A stretch of 64,000 nt of DNA from Neoarius graeffei (lineage: Eukaryota; Chordata; Actinopteri; Siluriformes; Ariidae): positions 2,329,268 through 2,393,267 of the forward strand of contig NC_083578.1 of the NCBI RefSeq assembly GCF_027579695.1, read 5' to 3'. This document shows, piece after piece, positions 1-12,000 of the stretch; the stretch's first letter is position 1; every line of letters begins with the position of its first letter. The notes beneath the pieces were generated by a model. The model did no database searches and was not told the DNA's origin. It was given only the letters and a program-made list of their open reading frames with translations. The position numbers and the translations under genes were made by a program.

Positions 1-337
1 GCACACTATTGTTGTTCAGTGTTCTCCTGATGGTGGATTCATGAACATTAGCATTAGCCAATGTGAGAGAGGCCTTCAGTTGCTTAGAAGTTACCCTGGG
101 GTCCTTTGTGACCTCGCCGACTATTACACGCCTTGCTCTTGGAGTGATCTTTGTTGGTTGACCACTTCTGGGGAGGGTAACAATGGTCTTGAATTTCCTC
201 CATTTGTACACAATCTGTTTGACTATGGATTGGTGGAGTCCAAACTCTTTAGAGATGGTTTTGTAACCTTTTCCAGCCTGATGAGCATCAACAACGCTTT
301 TTCTGACATCCTCAGAAATCTCCTTTGTTCATGCCAT
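1..337 (-). pseudogene. Tc1-like transposase, N-terminal part, nonsense at codon 3
   Basis: On the minus strand an ATG at 337 opens the usual Tc1 transposase start, but the third codon is TGA (M-A-stop-T-K-E-I-S). A single CGA to TGA change at a CpG would explain this. From codon 4 the frame stays open for about 110 codons to the window edge and reads as the paired-type helix-turn-helix DNA-binding region (GYKTISKEFGLHQS, then YKWRKFKTIVTLPRSG). The catalytic DDE half lies outside the window. It is an inactive copy unless an internal start is used. Confidence 0.88.
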
Positions 338-706
338 GATGCACTTCCACAAACATGTGTTGTGAAGACAAGACTTTGATAGATCCCTGTTCTTTAAATA
401 AAACAGGGTGCCCACTCACACCTGATTGCCATCCCATTGATTGAAAACACCTGACTCTAATTTCACCTTCAAGTTAACTGCAAATCCTAGAGGTTCGCAT
501 ACTTTTGCCACTCACAGATATGTAATATTGGATCATTTTCCTCAATAAATAAATGATTAAGTATAATATTTTTGTCTCATTTGTTTAACCGGGTTCTCTT
601 GATCTACTTTTAGGACCTGTGTCAAACTCTGATGATGTTTTGGGTCATATTTATGCAGAAATATAGAAAATTCTTAAGGGTTCACAAACTTTCAAGCACC
701 ACTGTA
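1..706 (-). mobile_element. Tc1/mariner-like transposon, one end, cut by window edge
   Basis: The minus strand carries the 5' end of a Tc1-like DNA transposon. The outer terminus lies at about 681-706, where the plus strand reads TTCACAAACTTTCAAGCACC just before a TA at 705-706, the dinucleotide these elements duplicate. Inside it is an untranslated stretch of about 340 bp with the phrase for 'visible in the Tc1 families of many fish', then the transposase start at 337. The other terminus is outside the window. The family assignment comes from recognising the terminus and the translated helix-turn-helix region. Confidence 0.9.
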
Positions 707-1516
707 CGTTATTGTTTCTATAGTAATAGATAATTCACAAGGATGTGTACAGCATACGCTTCACTGATAATAAAAAGATGAAAGAACTGTTATTATAGTG
801 AAATTTACTGTTTTCTTCTTTTTAAAAAGTTTAAAAAATATATTTATGGAAGGAGTCTCCAGTGTCAGAGGTAAAGCTGCAACTTAAAAGGTTAGAACTG
901 TTATAAAACTGAGACAGTATTTGGGTTTAGTATAAACACGGAGGCAATTATAGAAAACCACACATGCTGATTGGTCAAGAGATTCGGACTATTTCTCAAT
1001 AATCACCTCAAGTGACTCAGCAAAACAGCGGCCAATCGCTTCGGCACTGTAAGTGAGGAAGAATTACAGATGATGAAAGAAAACACTGTTCTTAAAAGCA
1101 CTAAAGATGCTCTGAAGTTTGTTCTAAAACTTTTCAAAGGGAAGGTGGGGTTGGGATTTATTTTATCAATTTCAAAACAAAGTATTTTATGTGACTCAGT
1201 GTAGATCAATGACAAGTCTGCACCGCAAAGTTATTACATTTACATTCCGCTTTTGAAGATTGAAGTAAATAATTTTTTGAAATAGTTGCTTGTGTATTTA
1301 TACTGAACAATTATTGGTCTCAGCCTCAGTGAATATCAGAGAATAGTAACTTTGACTTTGACTCAGCTGTTATTCACCGATATTCACTGAGCCTTTGGTG
1401 AATAATTGTTAACTAACATGTAAGAGTACTAACACATGGTGTTTAATGAGTTCATCTCAACTACCATTGGATATTAATTCTCTATCAAGACCCAACTGTT
1501 AATGTGAGAACTGGAG

Positions 1517-1519
<3 letters not shown>
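707..1519. other. AT-rich intergenic stretch, no gene seen
   Basis: I see no convincing coding region, RNA gene or recognisable repeat here. The short minus-strand frame at 1003-1215 has no domain or splice context and is treated as chance. Confidence 0.5.

Positions 1520-1562
<43 letters not shown>
1520..1562. repeat. (GA)n microsatellite
   Basis: About 21 perfect GA units. Confidence 0.95.
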
Positions 1563-1563
<1 letters not shown>

Positions 1564-1618
1564 AGGAAACTAGGTCACTTATTATCAGAAAGGAAGCTGA
1601 ATATGGTGGAACCCCAGT

Positions 1619-1637
1619 CACCTACCTACCTACCTAT

Positions 1638-1705
<68 letters not shown>
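1619..1705. repeat. (CCTA)n then (TCTA)n microsatellite, left part
   Basis: Three to four CCTA units run into about 17 TCTA units. The array is broken at 1704-1705, where the Tc1-like transposon begins directly after a TA of the repeat, and it resumes at 3285 on the far side. Fish L2-type LINE tails often end in TCTA runs, so this could have begun as such a tail. Confidence 0.95.
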
Positions 1706-1896
1706 CAACCCTGATTCCAAAAAAGTTGGGACAATGCAATAATTTACAAATCTCAAAAACTGATATTGTATTCACAATAGAACACAGACAACATATCAAA
1801 TGCCAAAAGTGAGACGTTTTGAAATTTCATGACAAATATTGGCTCATTTGAAATTTCATGACAGCAACACATCTCAAAAAAGTTGGGACAGGGGCA
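1706..1896 (+). repeat. Left IR/DR end of the Tc1-like element
   Basis: The outer motif is at 1706-1735 and the inner motif at 1873-1892, both containing AAAAAAGTTGGGACA in the same orientation. These are the probable transposase-binding sites. The inner copy lies in a 45-bp block that is inverted and repeated at the right end. Confidence 0.85.
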
Positions 1897-2041
1897 ATAA
1901 GAGGCTGGAAAAGTTAAAGGTACAAAAAAGGAACAGCTGGAGGACCAAATTGCAACTCATTAGGTCAATTGGCAATAGATCATTAACATGACTGGGTATA
2001 AAAAGAGCATCTTGGAGTGGCAGCGGCTCTCAGAAGTAAAG

Positions 2042-3115
2042 ATGGGAAGAGGATCACCAATCCCCCTAATTCTGCGCCGACAAATAGTGGAGCAATATCA
2101 GAAAGGAGTTCGACAGTGTAAAATTGCAAAGAGTTTGAACATATCATCATCTACAGTGCATAATATCATCAAAAGATTCAGAGAATCTGGAAGAATCTCT
2201 GTGTGTAAGGGTCAAGGCCAGAAAACCATACTGGGTGCCCGTGATCTTCGGGCCCTTAGACGGCACTGCATCACATACAGGCATGCGTCTGTAGTGGAAA
2301 TCACAAAATGGGCTCAGGAATATTTCCAGAGAACATTATCTGTGAACACAATTCACCGTGCCATCCGCCGTTGCCAGCTAAAACTCTATAGTTCAAAGAA
2401 GAAGCCGTATCTAAACATGATCCAGAAGCGCAGACGTCTTCTCTGGGCCAAGGCTCATTTAAAATGGACTGTGGCAAAGTGGAAAACTGTTCTGTGGTCA
2501 GACGAATCAAAATTTGAAGTTCTTTATGGAAATCAGGGACGCCATGTCATTCGGACTAAAGAGGAGAAGGACGACCCGAGTTGTTATCAGCGCTCAGTTC
2601 AGAAGCCTGCATCTCTGATGGTATGGGGTTGCATTAGTGCGTGTGGCATGGGCAGCTTACACATCTGGAAAGACACCATCAATGCTGAAAGGTATATCCA
2701 GGTTCTAGAGCAACATATGCTCCCATCCAGACGACGTCTCTTTCAGGGAAGACCTTGCATTTTCCAACATGACAATGCCAAACCACATACTGCATCAATT
2801 ACAGCATCATGGCTGTGTAGAAGAAGGGTCTGGGTACTGAACTGGCCAGCCTGCAGTCCAGATCTTTCACCCATAGAAAACATTTGGCGCATCATAAAAC
2901 GGAAGATACGACAAAAAAGACCTAAGACAGTTGAGCAACTAGAATCCTACATTAGACAAGAATGGGTTAACATTCCTCTCCCTAAACTTGAGCAACTTGT
3001 CTCCTCAGTCCCCAGACGTTTACAGACTGTTGTAAAGAGAAAAGGGGATGTCTCACAGTGGGAAACATGGCCTTGTCCCAACTTTTTTGAGATGTGTTGT
3101 TGTCATGAAATTTAA
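2042..3115 (+). CDS. Tc1-like transposase, DD34E, intact frame
   Basis: The protein has 357 residues and cuts and pastes the surrounding element. I chose the ATG at 2042 ([10 protein letters not shown]) rather than the in-frame ATG at 1988, because Tc1 proteins begin just before the first helix-turn-helix. The DNA-binding half covers residues 1 to about 120 ([19 protein letters not shown]). The catalytic triad is visible: D154 in WSDESKF, D244 in HDNAKPH and E279 in [11 protein letters not shown], with 34 residues between the last two as in the Tc1 branch. There is no internal stop or frameshift. Oddly, the frame runs past the usual end near SQW for about 20 more residues into the right inner repeat (PCPNFFEMC). 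From memory of the family, a TAA normally stands there and here reads GAA. Activity is possible but unproven. Confidence 0.93.
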   Translation: MGRGSPIPLILRRQIVEQYQKGVRQCKIAKSLNISSSTVHNIIKRFRESGRISVCKGQGQKTILGARDLRALRRHCITYRHASVVEITKWAQEYFQRTLSVNTIHRAIRRCQLKLYSSKKKPYLNMIQKRRRLLWAKAHLKWTVAKWKTVLWSDESKFEVLYGNQGRHVIRTKEEKDDPSCYQRSVQKPASLMVWGCISACGMGSLHIWKDTINAERYIQVLEQHMLPSRRRLFQGRPCIFQHDNAKPHTASITASWLCRRRVWVLNWPACSPDLSPIENIWRIIKRKIRQKRPKTVEQLESYIRQEWVNIPLPKLEQLVSSVPRRLQTVVKRKGDVSQWETWPCPNFFEMCCCHEI

Positions 3116-3282
3116 AATCACCTAATTTTTCTCTTTAAATGATACATTTTCTCAGTTTAAACATTTGATATGTCATCTATGTTCTATTCTGAATAAAATA
3201 TGGAATTTTGAAACTTCCACATCATTGCATTCCGTTTTTATTTACAATTTGTACTTTGTCCCAACTTTTTTGGAATCGGGGT

Positions 3283-3284
<2 letters not shown>
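3069..3284 (-). repeat. Right IR/DR end of the Tc1-like element
   Basis: Inner motif at 3073-3092 and outer motif at 3255-3284, in inverse orientation to the left end. The transposase frame currently reads through the inner copy, so the last 20 codons overlap a binding site. Confidence 0.85.

Positions 3285-3374
<90 letters not shown>
3285..3374. repeat. (TCTA)n microsatellite, right part
   Basis: About 22 TCTA units continue the tract interrupted by the transposon at 1706-3284. Confidence 0.95.
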
Positions 3375-3759
3375 AGAAGCCTTTATTTGTCACAGGTACA
3401 CTCAAGCACAGACTGAAGCACACAGTGAAATTCCTCTCTGCATTTAACCCATCTGAAGCAGTGAACACACACACATACCCAGAGCAGTGGGCAGCGATGC
3501 TACAGCGTCCGGGGAGCAGTTGTGGGTTCGGTGCCCTTGCTCAAGGGCACTTCAACCCAACCTCAGGCCACGGCTGCCCCATGTTAACCTAACCTGCATG
3601 TCTTTGGACTGTGGGGGAAACCAGAGCACCCAGAGGAAACCCACATGGACACGGGGAGAACATGCAAACTCCGCACAGAAAGGCCCTCGCCGGCCACGGG
3701 GCTCGAACCCGGACCTTCTTGCTGTGAGGTGACAGTGCTAACCAATATACCACTGTGCC

Positions 3760-3760
<1 letters not shown>
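3375..3760 (-). mobile_element. tRNA-headed V-SINE joined to a second dispersed repeat
   Basis: Read on the minus strand from 3760, this begins with a tRNA-like head containing the B-box GGTTCGAGCC. It is followed by the conserved V-SINE core (CTTTCTGTGCGGAGTTTGCA and the CACAGTCCAAAGACATGCAG block). It then switches at about 3575 into a different repeat, whose plus strand reads TTTATTTGTCAC, GTGAAATTC and CTCAAGGGCAC. Four diverged copies of that second family occur at 54.2-55.0 kb. V-SINEs related to DANA/Mermaid are known from cyprinids and catfishes. The full SINE tail seen at 60.8 and 62.2 kb is missing. Confidence 0.8.

Positions 3761-3816
<56 letters not shown>
3761..3816. repeat. (TCTA)n microsatellite, third tract
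   Basis: Fourteen TCTA units directly abut the head of the SINE, so the SINE composite is also bracketed by TCTA. Confidence 0.95.
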
Positions 3817-4760
3817 CTTCCTGTATTTATTTATGTACTGTATATATTTACTGCACATCACACTGAGGGAACATCTGAGCTGATCCTGAAAGATTTGTCA
3901 GTTCCTTGATGTTGTGTTTGCAGAAGAAGCAGCGCGGCGGTTCAGACGAGTGCGATGTGAGTCACAGAGGAGATCAGAAGGTGGTTTTCATCAGAAAACA
4001 TCTCTGTACTGAGAGGGTTTTACACTTTCAGTCTGCAGTCGAGATAAAAATGCAGAAATAAAATAAACAGGAATTATCGGCTTACATTAATAAATAAATG
4101 GTAGCTGCGTTGAGTTGTGAATCAGTTTTAATGTTAATGAACAGACAGCATTGAGTATACAGTCGGTCTTTATCTCACGACACTTTCACAGAAATCACAG
4201 GCCAAAATGTTTCACTTTTAAAAATATTCAGCCATTAATATTAGTTTCATGTCTAAATATCAATACTTCACTCATTTCTGAATAAAAAGTTACAGAATAT
4301 TTAGTAATGCATCAATAAAAGAAGTTTGTTGCAGTTTTAAATTTTTATTAAACTGGTTTTAATTTCATTAAATTCTCAATGCTAAAAGATTTCTATAACA
4401 GTTAATGAAAATATTTTAAAATAAATTAATTTATTGAATTCAGGAATAATCGCATGGGGATGTGCTGGTATAGGAAAATAATCAGTGACGGTGGTGTGAT
4501 GAAGATGTCAAAGTTGATTCTTTTCTTGTAACAGCACAACAAACCCTGAAGTGATTCATTCCTCAGGTACAGAACTCCGCCCCCTGCAAAAACCGCCACT
4601 GGTCCTGTGACAGAGAGCTGAAACCGGAGACTCATTCCATAAACGTGACACACAGCACCATCGTGTTTTTACTGCTGTTCTTCTAATTAACGTATTAGAT
4701 GTTAGATCACTTTGTTTAAAGTCGTCCTTGATTATAGTAGTGCGCTTTGCATGTGATGCA
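3817..4760. other. Intergenic stretch, no gene seen
   Basis: AT-rich sequence without a supportable frame, RNA gene or known repeat. Confidence 0.5.
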
Positions 4761-5157
4761 CACTCACACACACACTCACACACACACACACACACACACC
4801 CTGACATGCATCATTTTGATCAAGGTAACAGTTCGTTCCTGGCTCTGTGCAGCGCTTCTCCTGCAGTGTTTGTGAGAGATGAAAAAGAGCTTGAAGTCTT
4901 TGAAGCTGATTTTCTCCTTCCTTATCTCGACAGCTCAGAGAGAGAGAGAGAGAGAGAGAGAGAAAATATATTAGACTACTAATATAAAAACAACAACAAC
5001 AACAACACACACACACACACGAGATCTGATGATGAAAATGTGGTCAATAATAATGTTTTAAAACTATCACTGTGGCATAAACTCTAACATTCCAAAACAA
5101 AAATGAATCAGCATGAGCTTTTTCACTTCGCATTAACATTTAGGATACAAGGATAGA

Positions 5158-5189
<32 letters not shown>

Positions 5190-5271
5190 GAAGATGTGAA
5201 AAATAAACCATCAAGTTCACTTTCAGCAGGACTGCGCTGCATCATCTCTCCTTCTAACATCGGTCACCTCC

Positions 5272-5342
<71 letters not shown>
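4761..5342. repeat. Cluster of CA, GA, CAA and CT microsatellites
   Basis: Separate simple tracts lie at 4761-4799 (CA), 4937-4963 (GA), 4987-5021 (CAA into CA), 5157-5185 (CT) and 5271-5342 (about 35 CA units). The small open frames over them are artefacts of the repeats. Confidence 0.92.
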
Positions 5343-5346
<4 letters not shown>

Positions 5347-5887
5347 TCTTGTCCATCAATCCTGTAATGAAGAAGGACATCAGAAGATCAGCTGAAGGAT
5401 GGAGATGGTATCCAATCTCCTCATCTCTCTCCACTGCAGCTGATTTATGTCTTTACTTTTCAGTGCTCTCTTTATTTAATTGTACAAAATTTATTTGTTT
5501 GTTAAAATAATCCCACACGTGGTGTTGATGTGTGGATTGTAGGAGGTGTTGCCAAAACATCAGCAACAACAACAAAGAAATAAATGATGTTAACAAATAA
5601 ATCAGACAATGCACAGGGAGTTTAGTGAAATCCCCACAGTTATGGTCTTGAAATAAAATCCCGAGTCTCTGTGTCCGAGACAAGACTGAGTAACAATGCG
5701 GTGAATTCCGAGACGAGACCAAGACCTTCGAAAAGTGGTCTTGAGACCTGTCTTGAGTTCTACAGCACTAGTTTACAGTATTATTTTAGAGTTTAATTCA
5801 GTATATGCTTTAGAGTCGAGTTTAGAGTATGATATTATTAACTGATCTGACCACGAGGCCATGGCGTGGCATCCGTCATCCACAATT
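5343..5887. other. Intergenic stretch, no gene seen
   Basis: No supportable gene. Around 5650-5760 there is a phrase about 'GTCTTGAGACCTGTCTTGAG' that resembles a dispersed fish repeat, but I cannot assign it. Confidence 0.4.
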
Positions 5888-6465
5888 CAGTTAAATCGTG
5901 TCTCCTCCATCAGTTCTCCATGGATTTCTGTTCTGATTGTTTTGTTTGAAAGAACTCGTCACTCCGCACAAAACTCGGTCACTGTTTTGTCAAATTTTTC
6001 TCTAACGAGTTACTAATTAGGCCAATTTTCCAGGCTTCTCACTAGAATTATATCTCCTCTCTCATTTCTCATCCGATTCCAGTTCTGATCGATGTTTTGG
6101 GTCGATCTTCCCTTGAGGAACAAAACTTGGTCATTTGTTTGTTGATTTTCCTGTTGTAAACAATTTGTTTACAACTTTGTTTATTTTCAGTTAAATCGTG
6201 TCTCCTCCCTCCCTCAGTTCTCAATGGATTTCAGTTCTGATTGTTTTATTTGAAAGAACTCGACCTTCTGGACAAAACTTGCTCATTGTATTGTCATATT
6301 TTTTGCAAACAAATTAGTCATTAGTTCAACTTAATTCATTTCCTTCTGATTAGAATTACATCTCCTCTCATTTATCATGCGAACTCAGTTCTGATGGATG
6401 TTTTGGGTCGATCTTCCCTCAGGGAACAAAATTTAGTCCTTTGTTGATGTTCCTGTTGTAAAGAG
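5888..6465. repeat. Diverged tandem duplication of about 290 bp
   Basis: The segment 5888-6170 is repeated at 6188-6465. Both copies begin CAGTTAAATCGTGTCTCCTC, pass through TTTGAAAGAACTCG and ATGTTTTGGGTCGATCTTCC, and end near TTCCTGTTGTAAA. Many substitutions and small indels separate the copies, so the duplication is old. No frame is conserved between copies, so coding function is unlikely. Confidence 0.85.
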
Positions 6466-6481
6466 TTTGTGGTGGCGGTTG

Positions 6482-6486
<5 letters not shown>

Positions 6487-6534
<48 letters not shown>
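6487..6534. repeat. (CT)n microsatellite
   Basis: About 24 CT units, ending in CACACA. Confidence 0.95.
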
Positions 6535-6538
<4 letters not shown>

Positions 6539-7149
6539 TCGTCACATTTCAGTTCTGTTTGATGTTTTGGTCGTCAGGGTTGTTTGGATGGCAGGACAGA
6601 TGAGATACTACACCCCTGACGTTCTGGACATATAAATATTATATTGCAGTATTGCTGAGTCCTGCTGTTAGTAAATAAGCAGAGTATGAGAGTGATATCT
6701 GATGCCACTCTATCAGTATCAACACTGAAAGCATTAGTGTTCAGTATCACGACGTTTCCAGATAAACCCAGACTTTCAATGAGCGACTATCATCAGAGTA
6801 AACTGCAGAGTAATCTGCAGAGCTCATTAGTGTATGAAGGCCTAAACACAAACACCAAGAGTAATGGATCTGAACTCTACAGCATCTCTGGTGTTTTACT
6901 CCATCATGGTGTGAATAGATTAACCTTCTGACACAGAACACTAACCTCACACGGAGAATTACCACACGGCCTCAACGGAACAGCGCTAAAGCAGCCGGAT
7001 CAAATCATGTCAACGGTGAAATAAAGCCTCGCAGATGAAATGAGTAGATCTTTATCCTCCTGAACACAACTCAGGGTTACACCACCACCTTCACCGGAAC
7101 CCGTCTGAAGCAGCGCATCTCAGGGATCCACAGAGAAACGCTTTCAATT
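6535..7149. other. Intergenic stretch, no gene seen
   Basis: Short overlapping frames on both strands at 6686-6965 show no domain and no splice context. Confidence 0.45.
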
Positions 7150-8330
7150 TCCAGTGAACTCTCACATCCTTCTGGAATCTCCTGTATGAGCCCTGTGGGG
7201 GTTCAGAGTTCCTCAAGGATTCTTTACAAAGCTAGAACCATGTCTGAAACTCTGCTGTCGAGGTGTGTATAGAACCTTTATGAGTTCTCCCAAATGACCA
7301 AACACTACACCTGTTTCAGTAAAGGGTTCCTTGGCTTTCTGCCGTGGGTCTATGTGGAATCTTTTGTGATGGAGAAATGCTCAGTTACAGGGTTCTGTAG
7401 AAAACCAAGGAATGTCTGAGGAACCCTTTGTTTCAAATGTATGTAACGCTCAGTACTTTGGGACTTTGGCTTCTATGCACAAAAATGCAACAGATTGTTC
7501 TCTTTTCAGAAATAGTTTTGGATTTTCAGAGAATCCATAATTGTTCCTGAATGTGAGTACAGTACAATATATTCTGATTTACGTGTCCCCAAGAGTTCTC
7601 TAATAAACTAGAACCATTTCAGAAAAGGAAGCACCCTATTTTAGGGTTGTGCATAGAACTTTAAGTGTTCTCCCAAAGGACCAAACTGCAAACATTTCAT
7701 ACAAGAGTTAGTTGGCTTTCCACAGTGTTTCACTGAGGGAACCCTTAAAAGTTCTGTGCAGAACCCTATAATAGAGGGTTTCCCAATCAGTAAGAAGAAC
7801 ATTTATGGAAAGCCAAGGAGTGTTTGAAGAACACCAAATATTCAAGAATTCTCCCAAACAACCAAACATTACACATGTTCCATAAATGCTTTTCAAAGCA
7901 TTAGCTGGCTTTCTAAAGGGGTTCTACTTGGATCTCCCTTCCTGATGGGGAAACCCTTTATTATAGGGTTCTGCATAGAACTTAGATCCAAAAACTGAAA
8001 AAAAAAACCCAGATTGATTTTTTTATATACAACAATAGAACTTTTACCCCTGTGATTATTGCAAGACATGTTGCAACAAAGGCTTCACAGAAGTTCCTCA
8101 AAGGTTCCTCAGCTTTCTACAGTGGTTTTACTTGAGACCTGATTCCATACAGGATGCCACATAAAACCTGCAATGATTCCTTCAAAAGGAACATACTAAG
8201 AACCCTTTAAGATGCTAGATAGAACTTTCTTGGCAACCAAATCAAGACACTTTTAGGAAACAAAACATTCTTAAGGTTTCTGTGAATATTTAAGGGTTCT
8301 AGAATTGGAAAATCCGAGGGTTCAGGAAAA
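7150..8330. repeat. Degenerate dispersed repeat built on GGGTTCT / AGAACCC
   Basis: Many diverged copies of a short phrase recur on both strands: TAGGGTTCTGCATAGAACTT, TTGGCTTTC near GTGGTTC or GGGTCTA, and AAGAACCCTTT. The motif GGTTCTNNATAGAACC is itself a palindrome. Spacing is irregular and identity is low, so this is an old expanded hairpin-type repeat and not a gene. Confidence 0.7.
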
Positions 8331-8634
8331 AAAGCTGAATAAATCTGTGTTTGTTCTGCAAAAATTAAGGAATAAAATGAAATAAAAAATAAAAGTTGAT
8401 GGTTTTTAATTTATATTTGAAGATGGACTAAACACTGACAGAATCTTCATCCATTGAATGAATAAATGAATGAATAAACAAACAAACTAACAAACAAAAC
8501 ATTTAGAGAAACTGAAGTTTTGACTTATTAACATTTAAAAACTAAGGAATTGAAAATGAACAGCAGTGTAAAAAAAACCCTGAAATAAAATAATATCTCA
8601 GGGTGATTTGTTCATAGTGAAACTAAAGCTGTGC

Positions 8635-8637
<3 letters not shown>

Positions 8638-8704
<67 letters not shown>

Positions 8705-8812
8705 TCTCTTTAACATTCTCCCAAGTGCGGTTCTCTCCATCACTTTCTCAGATTAATGAGCTCACTTTAAATGCATGACTGTTCAAAGCCTTCAGCCTTC
8801 ACTCCATCAATA

Positions 8813-8875
<63 letters not shown>
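8638..8875. repeat. Two (GT)n microsatellites
   Basis: About 32 GT units at 8638-8702 and about 30 at 8814-8873, separated by about 110 bp of unique sequence. Confidence 0.95.
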
Positions 8876-8876
<1 letters not shown>

Positions 8877-9002
8877 TAGCTGCAGGTAAGAAACACATTA
8901 GTGTGATTATGAGAGAATGAACACAAGCTTCACTGCTGATGATTTTATTGTTAAGAATCATACTGTGGCTCTTTATACACTCCGTTTATATCACATTTAT
9001 AA

Positions 9003-12000
9003 CAACACCGTCACACTCAACACCGTCACACTCAACACCATGACACTCAACACTGTCACGCTCAACACGTCACACTCAACACTGTCACACTCAACACCAT
9101 CACACTCAACACCATCAAGCTCAACACCATCACACTCAGCACTGTCACACTCAACACCATCACACTCAACACCATCACGCTCAACACTGTCACACTCAAA
9201 ACCATTACGCTCAAATCCATCACACTCAACGCTGTCACACTCAACACTGTCATGGTCATCACTGTCACACTCAACACCATCAAGCTCAACACTGTCACGC
9301 TCAACAACATCACCCTCAACACTATCACACCCAACACTGTCACGCTGAACACCATCACCCTCAACACCATCACACTCATCACCATCAAGGTCAACACCAT
9401 CGCACTCAGCACTGTCACACTCAACACCATCATGCTCAACACTGTCACACTCAACATGTCACACTCAACACCATCAAGCTCAACACTATCATACTCAACA
9501 CTGTGACAGTCATCACTGTCACACTCAACACTGTTACGGTCATCACTGTCACACTCAACACCGTCACGCTCAGCGTTCTCACACTGAACACCATCACACT
9601 CAGCAGCATTACGCTCAGCACCATCACACTCAACACTGTCACGCTCAACACCGTCATGCTCAATGCTGTCACGCTCAACACTGTCATGCTCAATACTGTC
9701 ACACTCAACACCGTCATGCTCAACACCATCACACTCAGCACTGTCACACTCAACACCATCACACTCAACACCATCAAGCTCAACACTATCACACTCAACA
9801 CTGTCACACTCAACACCATCACACTCAGCACTGTCATGCTCAACACATCACACTCAACACTGTCATGCTCAACACCATCACACTCAACACAGTCACACTC
9901 AACACTATCACACTCAGCACTGTCATGCTCAACACCATCACACTCAACATTGTCATGCTCAACACCATCACACTCAACACTGTCATGCTCAACACTGTCA
10001 CGCTCAACATGTCACATTCAACACTGTCATGCTCAACACCATCACACTCAGCACTGTCATGCTCAACACCATCACGCTCAACACCATTACGCTCAGCACT
10101 GTCACACTCAACACTGTCATGCTCAACATCATCACACTCAACACTGTCATACTCAATAATGTTATGCTCAACACCATCACAATAAGCACTGTCACACTCA
10201 ACACCATCACACTCAACACCATCAAGCTCAACACCATCACACTCAGCACTGTCACACTCAACACCATCACACTCAACACCATCACGCTCAACGCCATCAC
10301 ACTCAACACTGTCACACTCAAAACCATCACGCTCAAATCCATCACACTCAACGCTGTCACACTCAACACTGTCACGGTCATCACTGTCACACTCAACACT
10401 GTCACGGTCATCACTGTCACACTCAACACCGTCACGCTCAGCATTCTCACACTGAACACCATCACACTCAGCAACATTACGCTCAGCACCATCACACTCA
10501 ACACTGTCACGCTCAACACTGTCATGCTCAACATCATCACACTCAACACTGTCATGCTCAGTACTGTCATGCTCAACACCATCATGCTCAACACCATCAC
10601 ACTCAGCACTGTCACACTCAACACCATCACACTCAACACCATCAAGCTCAACACTATCACACTCAACACCGTCACACTCAACACTGTCACACTCAACACC
10701 GTCACACTCAGCACTGTCATGCTCAACACCATCACACTCAACACTGTCATGCTCAACATCATCACACTCAACACTGTCACGCTCAACACGTCACACTCAA
10801 CACTGTCATGCTCAACACCATCACACTCAGCACTGTCATGCTCAACACCATCACGCTCAGCACTGTCACACTCAACACTGTCATGCTGAACATCGTCACA
10901 CTCAACACTGTCATACTCAATACTGTCATGCTCAACACCATCACAATAAGCACTGTCACAATCAACACCATCACATTCAATACCATCAAGCTCAACACCA
11001 TCACACTCAGCACTGTCACACTCAACACCATCAAGCTCAACACCATCACACTCAGCACTGTCACGCTCAACACCATCACACTCAACACCATCACGCTCAA
11101 CACCGTCACACTCAACACTGTCACACTCAAAACCATCACGCTCATATCCATCACACTCAACGCTGTCACACTCAACACTGTCACGGTCATCACTGTCACA
11201 CTCAACACTGTCACGGTCATCACTGTCACACTCAACACCGTCACACTCAGCATTCTCACACTGAACACCATCACACTCAGCAACATTACGCTCAGCACCA
11301 TCACACTCAACACTGTCACGCTCAACACTGTCATGCTCAACATCATCACACTCAACACTGTCATGCTCAATACTGTCACACTCAACACTGTCATGCTCAA
11401 CACCATCACACTCAGCACTGTCACACTCAACACCATCACACTGAACACCATCAAACTCAACACTATCACACTCAACACCATCACACTCAACACCATCAAT
11501 CTTAACACTATCACACTCAACACTGTCACGCTCAACACCATCATGCTAAACACCGTCACACTCAACACTGTCACACTCAAAACCATCACGCTCAAATCCA
11601 TCAGACTCAACGGTGTCACACTCAACACTGTCACGATCATCACTGTCACACTCAACACCATCATGCTCAGCACTCTCACACTGAACACCATCACACAACA
11701 GCATTACGCTCAGCACCATCATGCTCAACACCATCACGTTCAACACTGTCACACTCAACACCATCACGCCCAACGCTGTCACACTCAACACTGTCATGCT
11801 CAACGCTGTCACACTCAACACTTTAATGCTCAACATTGTCGCACTCAACACCATCACACTCGGCACTGTCATGCTCAACACCGTCACACTCAACACCATC
11901 ATCCTCAACACCATCACGTTCAACACCATCAGGCTCAAACTCTCACACTCAACACCGTCATGCTCAAATCCATCACGCTCAACACTGTCACACTCAACAC

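Larger units (their letters stand above)
1706..3284 (+). mobile_element. Tc1-like DNA transposon, near-complete, 1,579 bp
   Basis: This element is bounded by TA on both sides (1704-1705 and 3285-3286). It has inverted termini with the shared core GATTCCAAAAAAGTTGGGAC. A second pair of inner inverted repeats of about 45 bp (1853-1896 and 3069-3114) carries the same AAAAAAGTTGGGACA motif. Each end therefore holds two direct copies of the transposase-binding motif, the IR/DR arrangement known from Sleeping Beauty-type elements. A full-length transposase frame lies between them. It sits inside a TCTA microsatellite, which supplies a TA in every unit. Intact ends plus an intact frame suggest a young copy. 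Confidence 0.95.

Noticed and set aside
41..379. 112-codon plus-strand frame at the left edge
   Set aside because: It is the antisense shadow of the Tc1-like transposase on the minus strand.
3487..3866. Frames such as GSNPDLLAVR or LEPGPSCCE in the SINEs (also 60.7-61.7 kb)
   Set aside because: They are translations of the V-SINE tRNA-like head and core, and recur wherever the SINE occurs.
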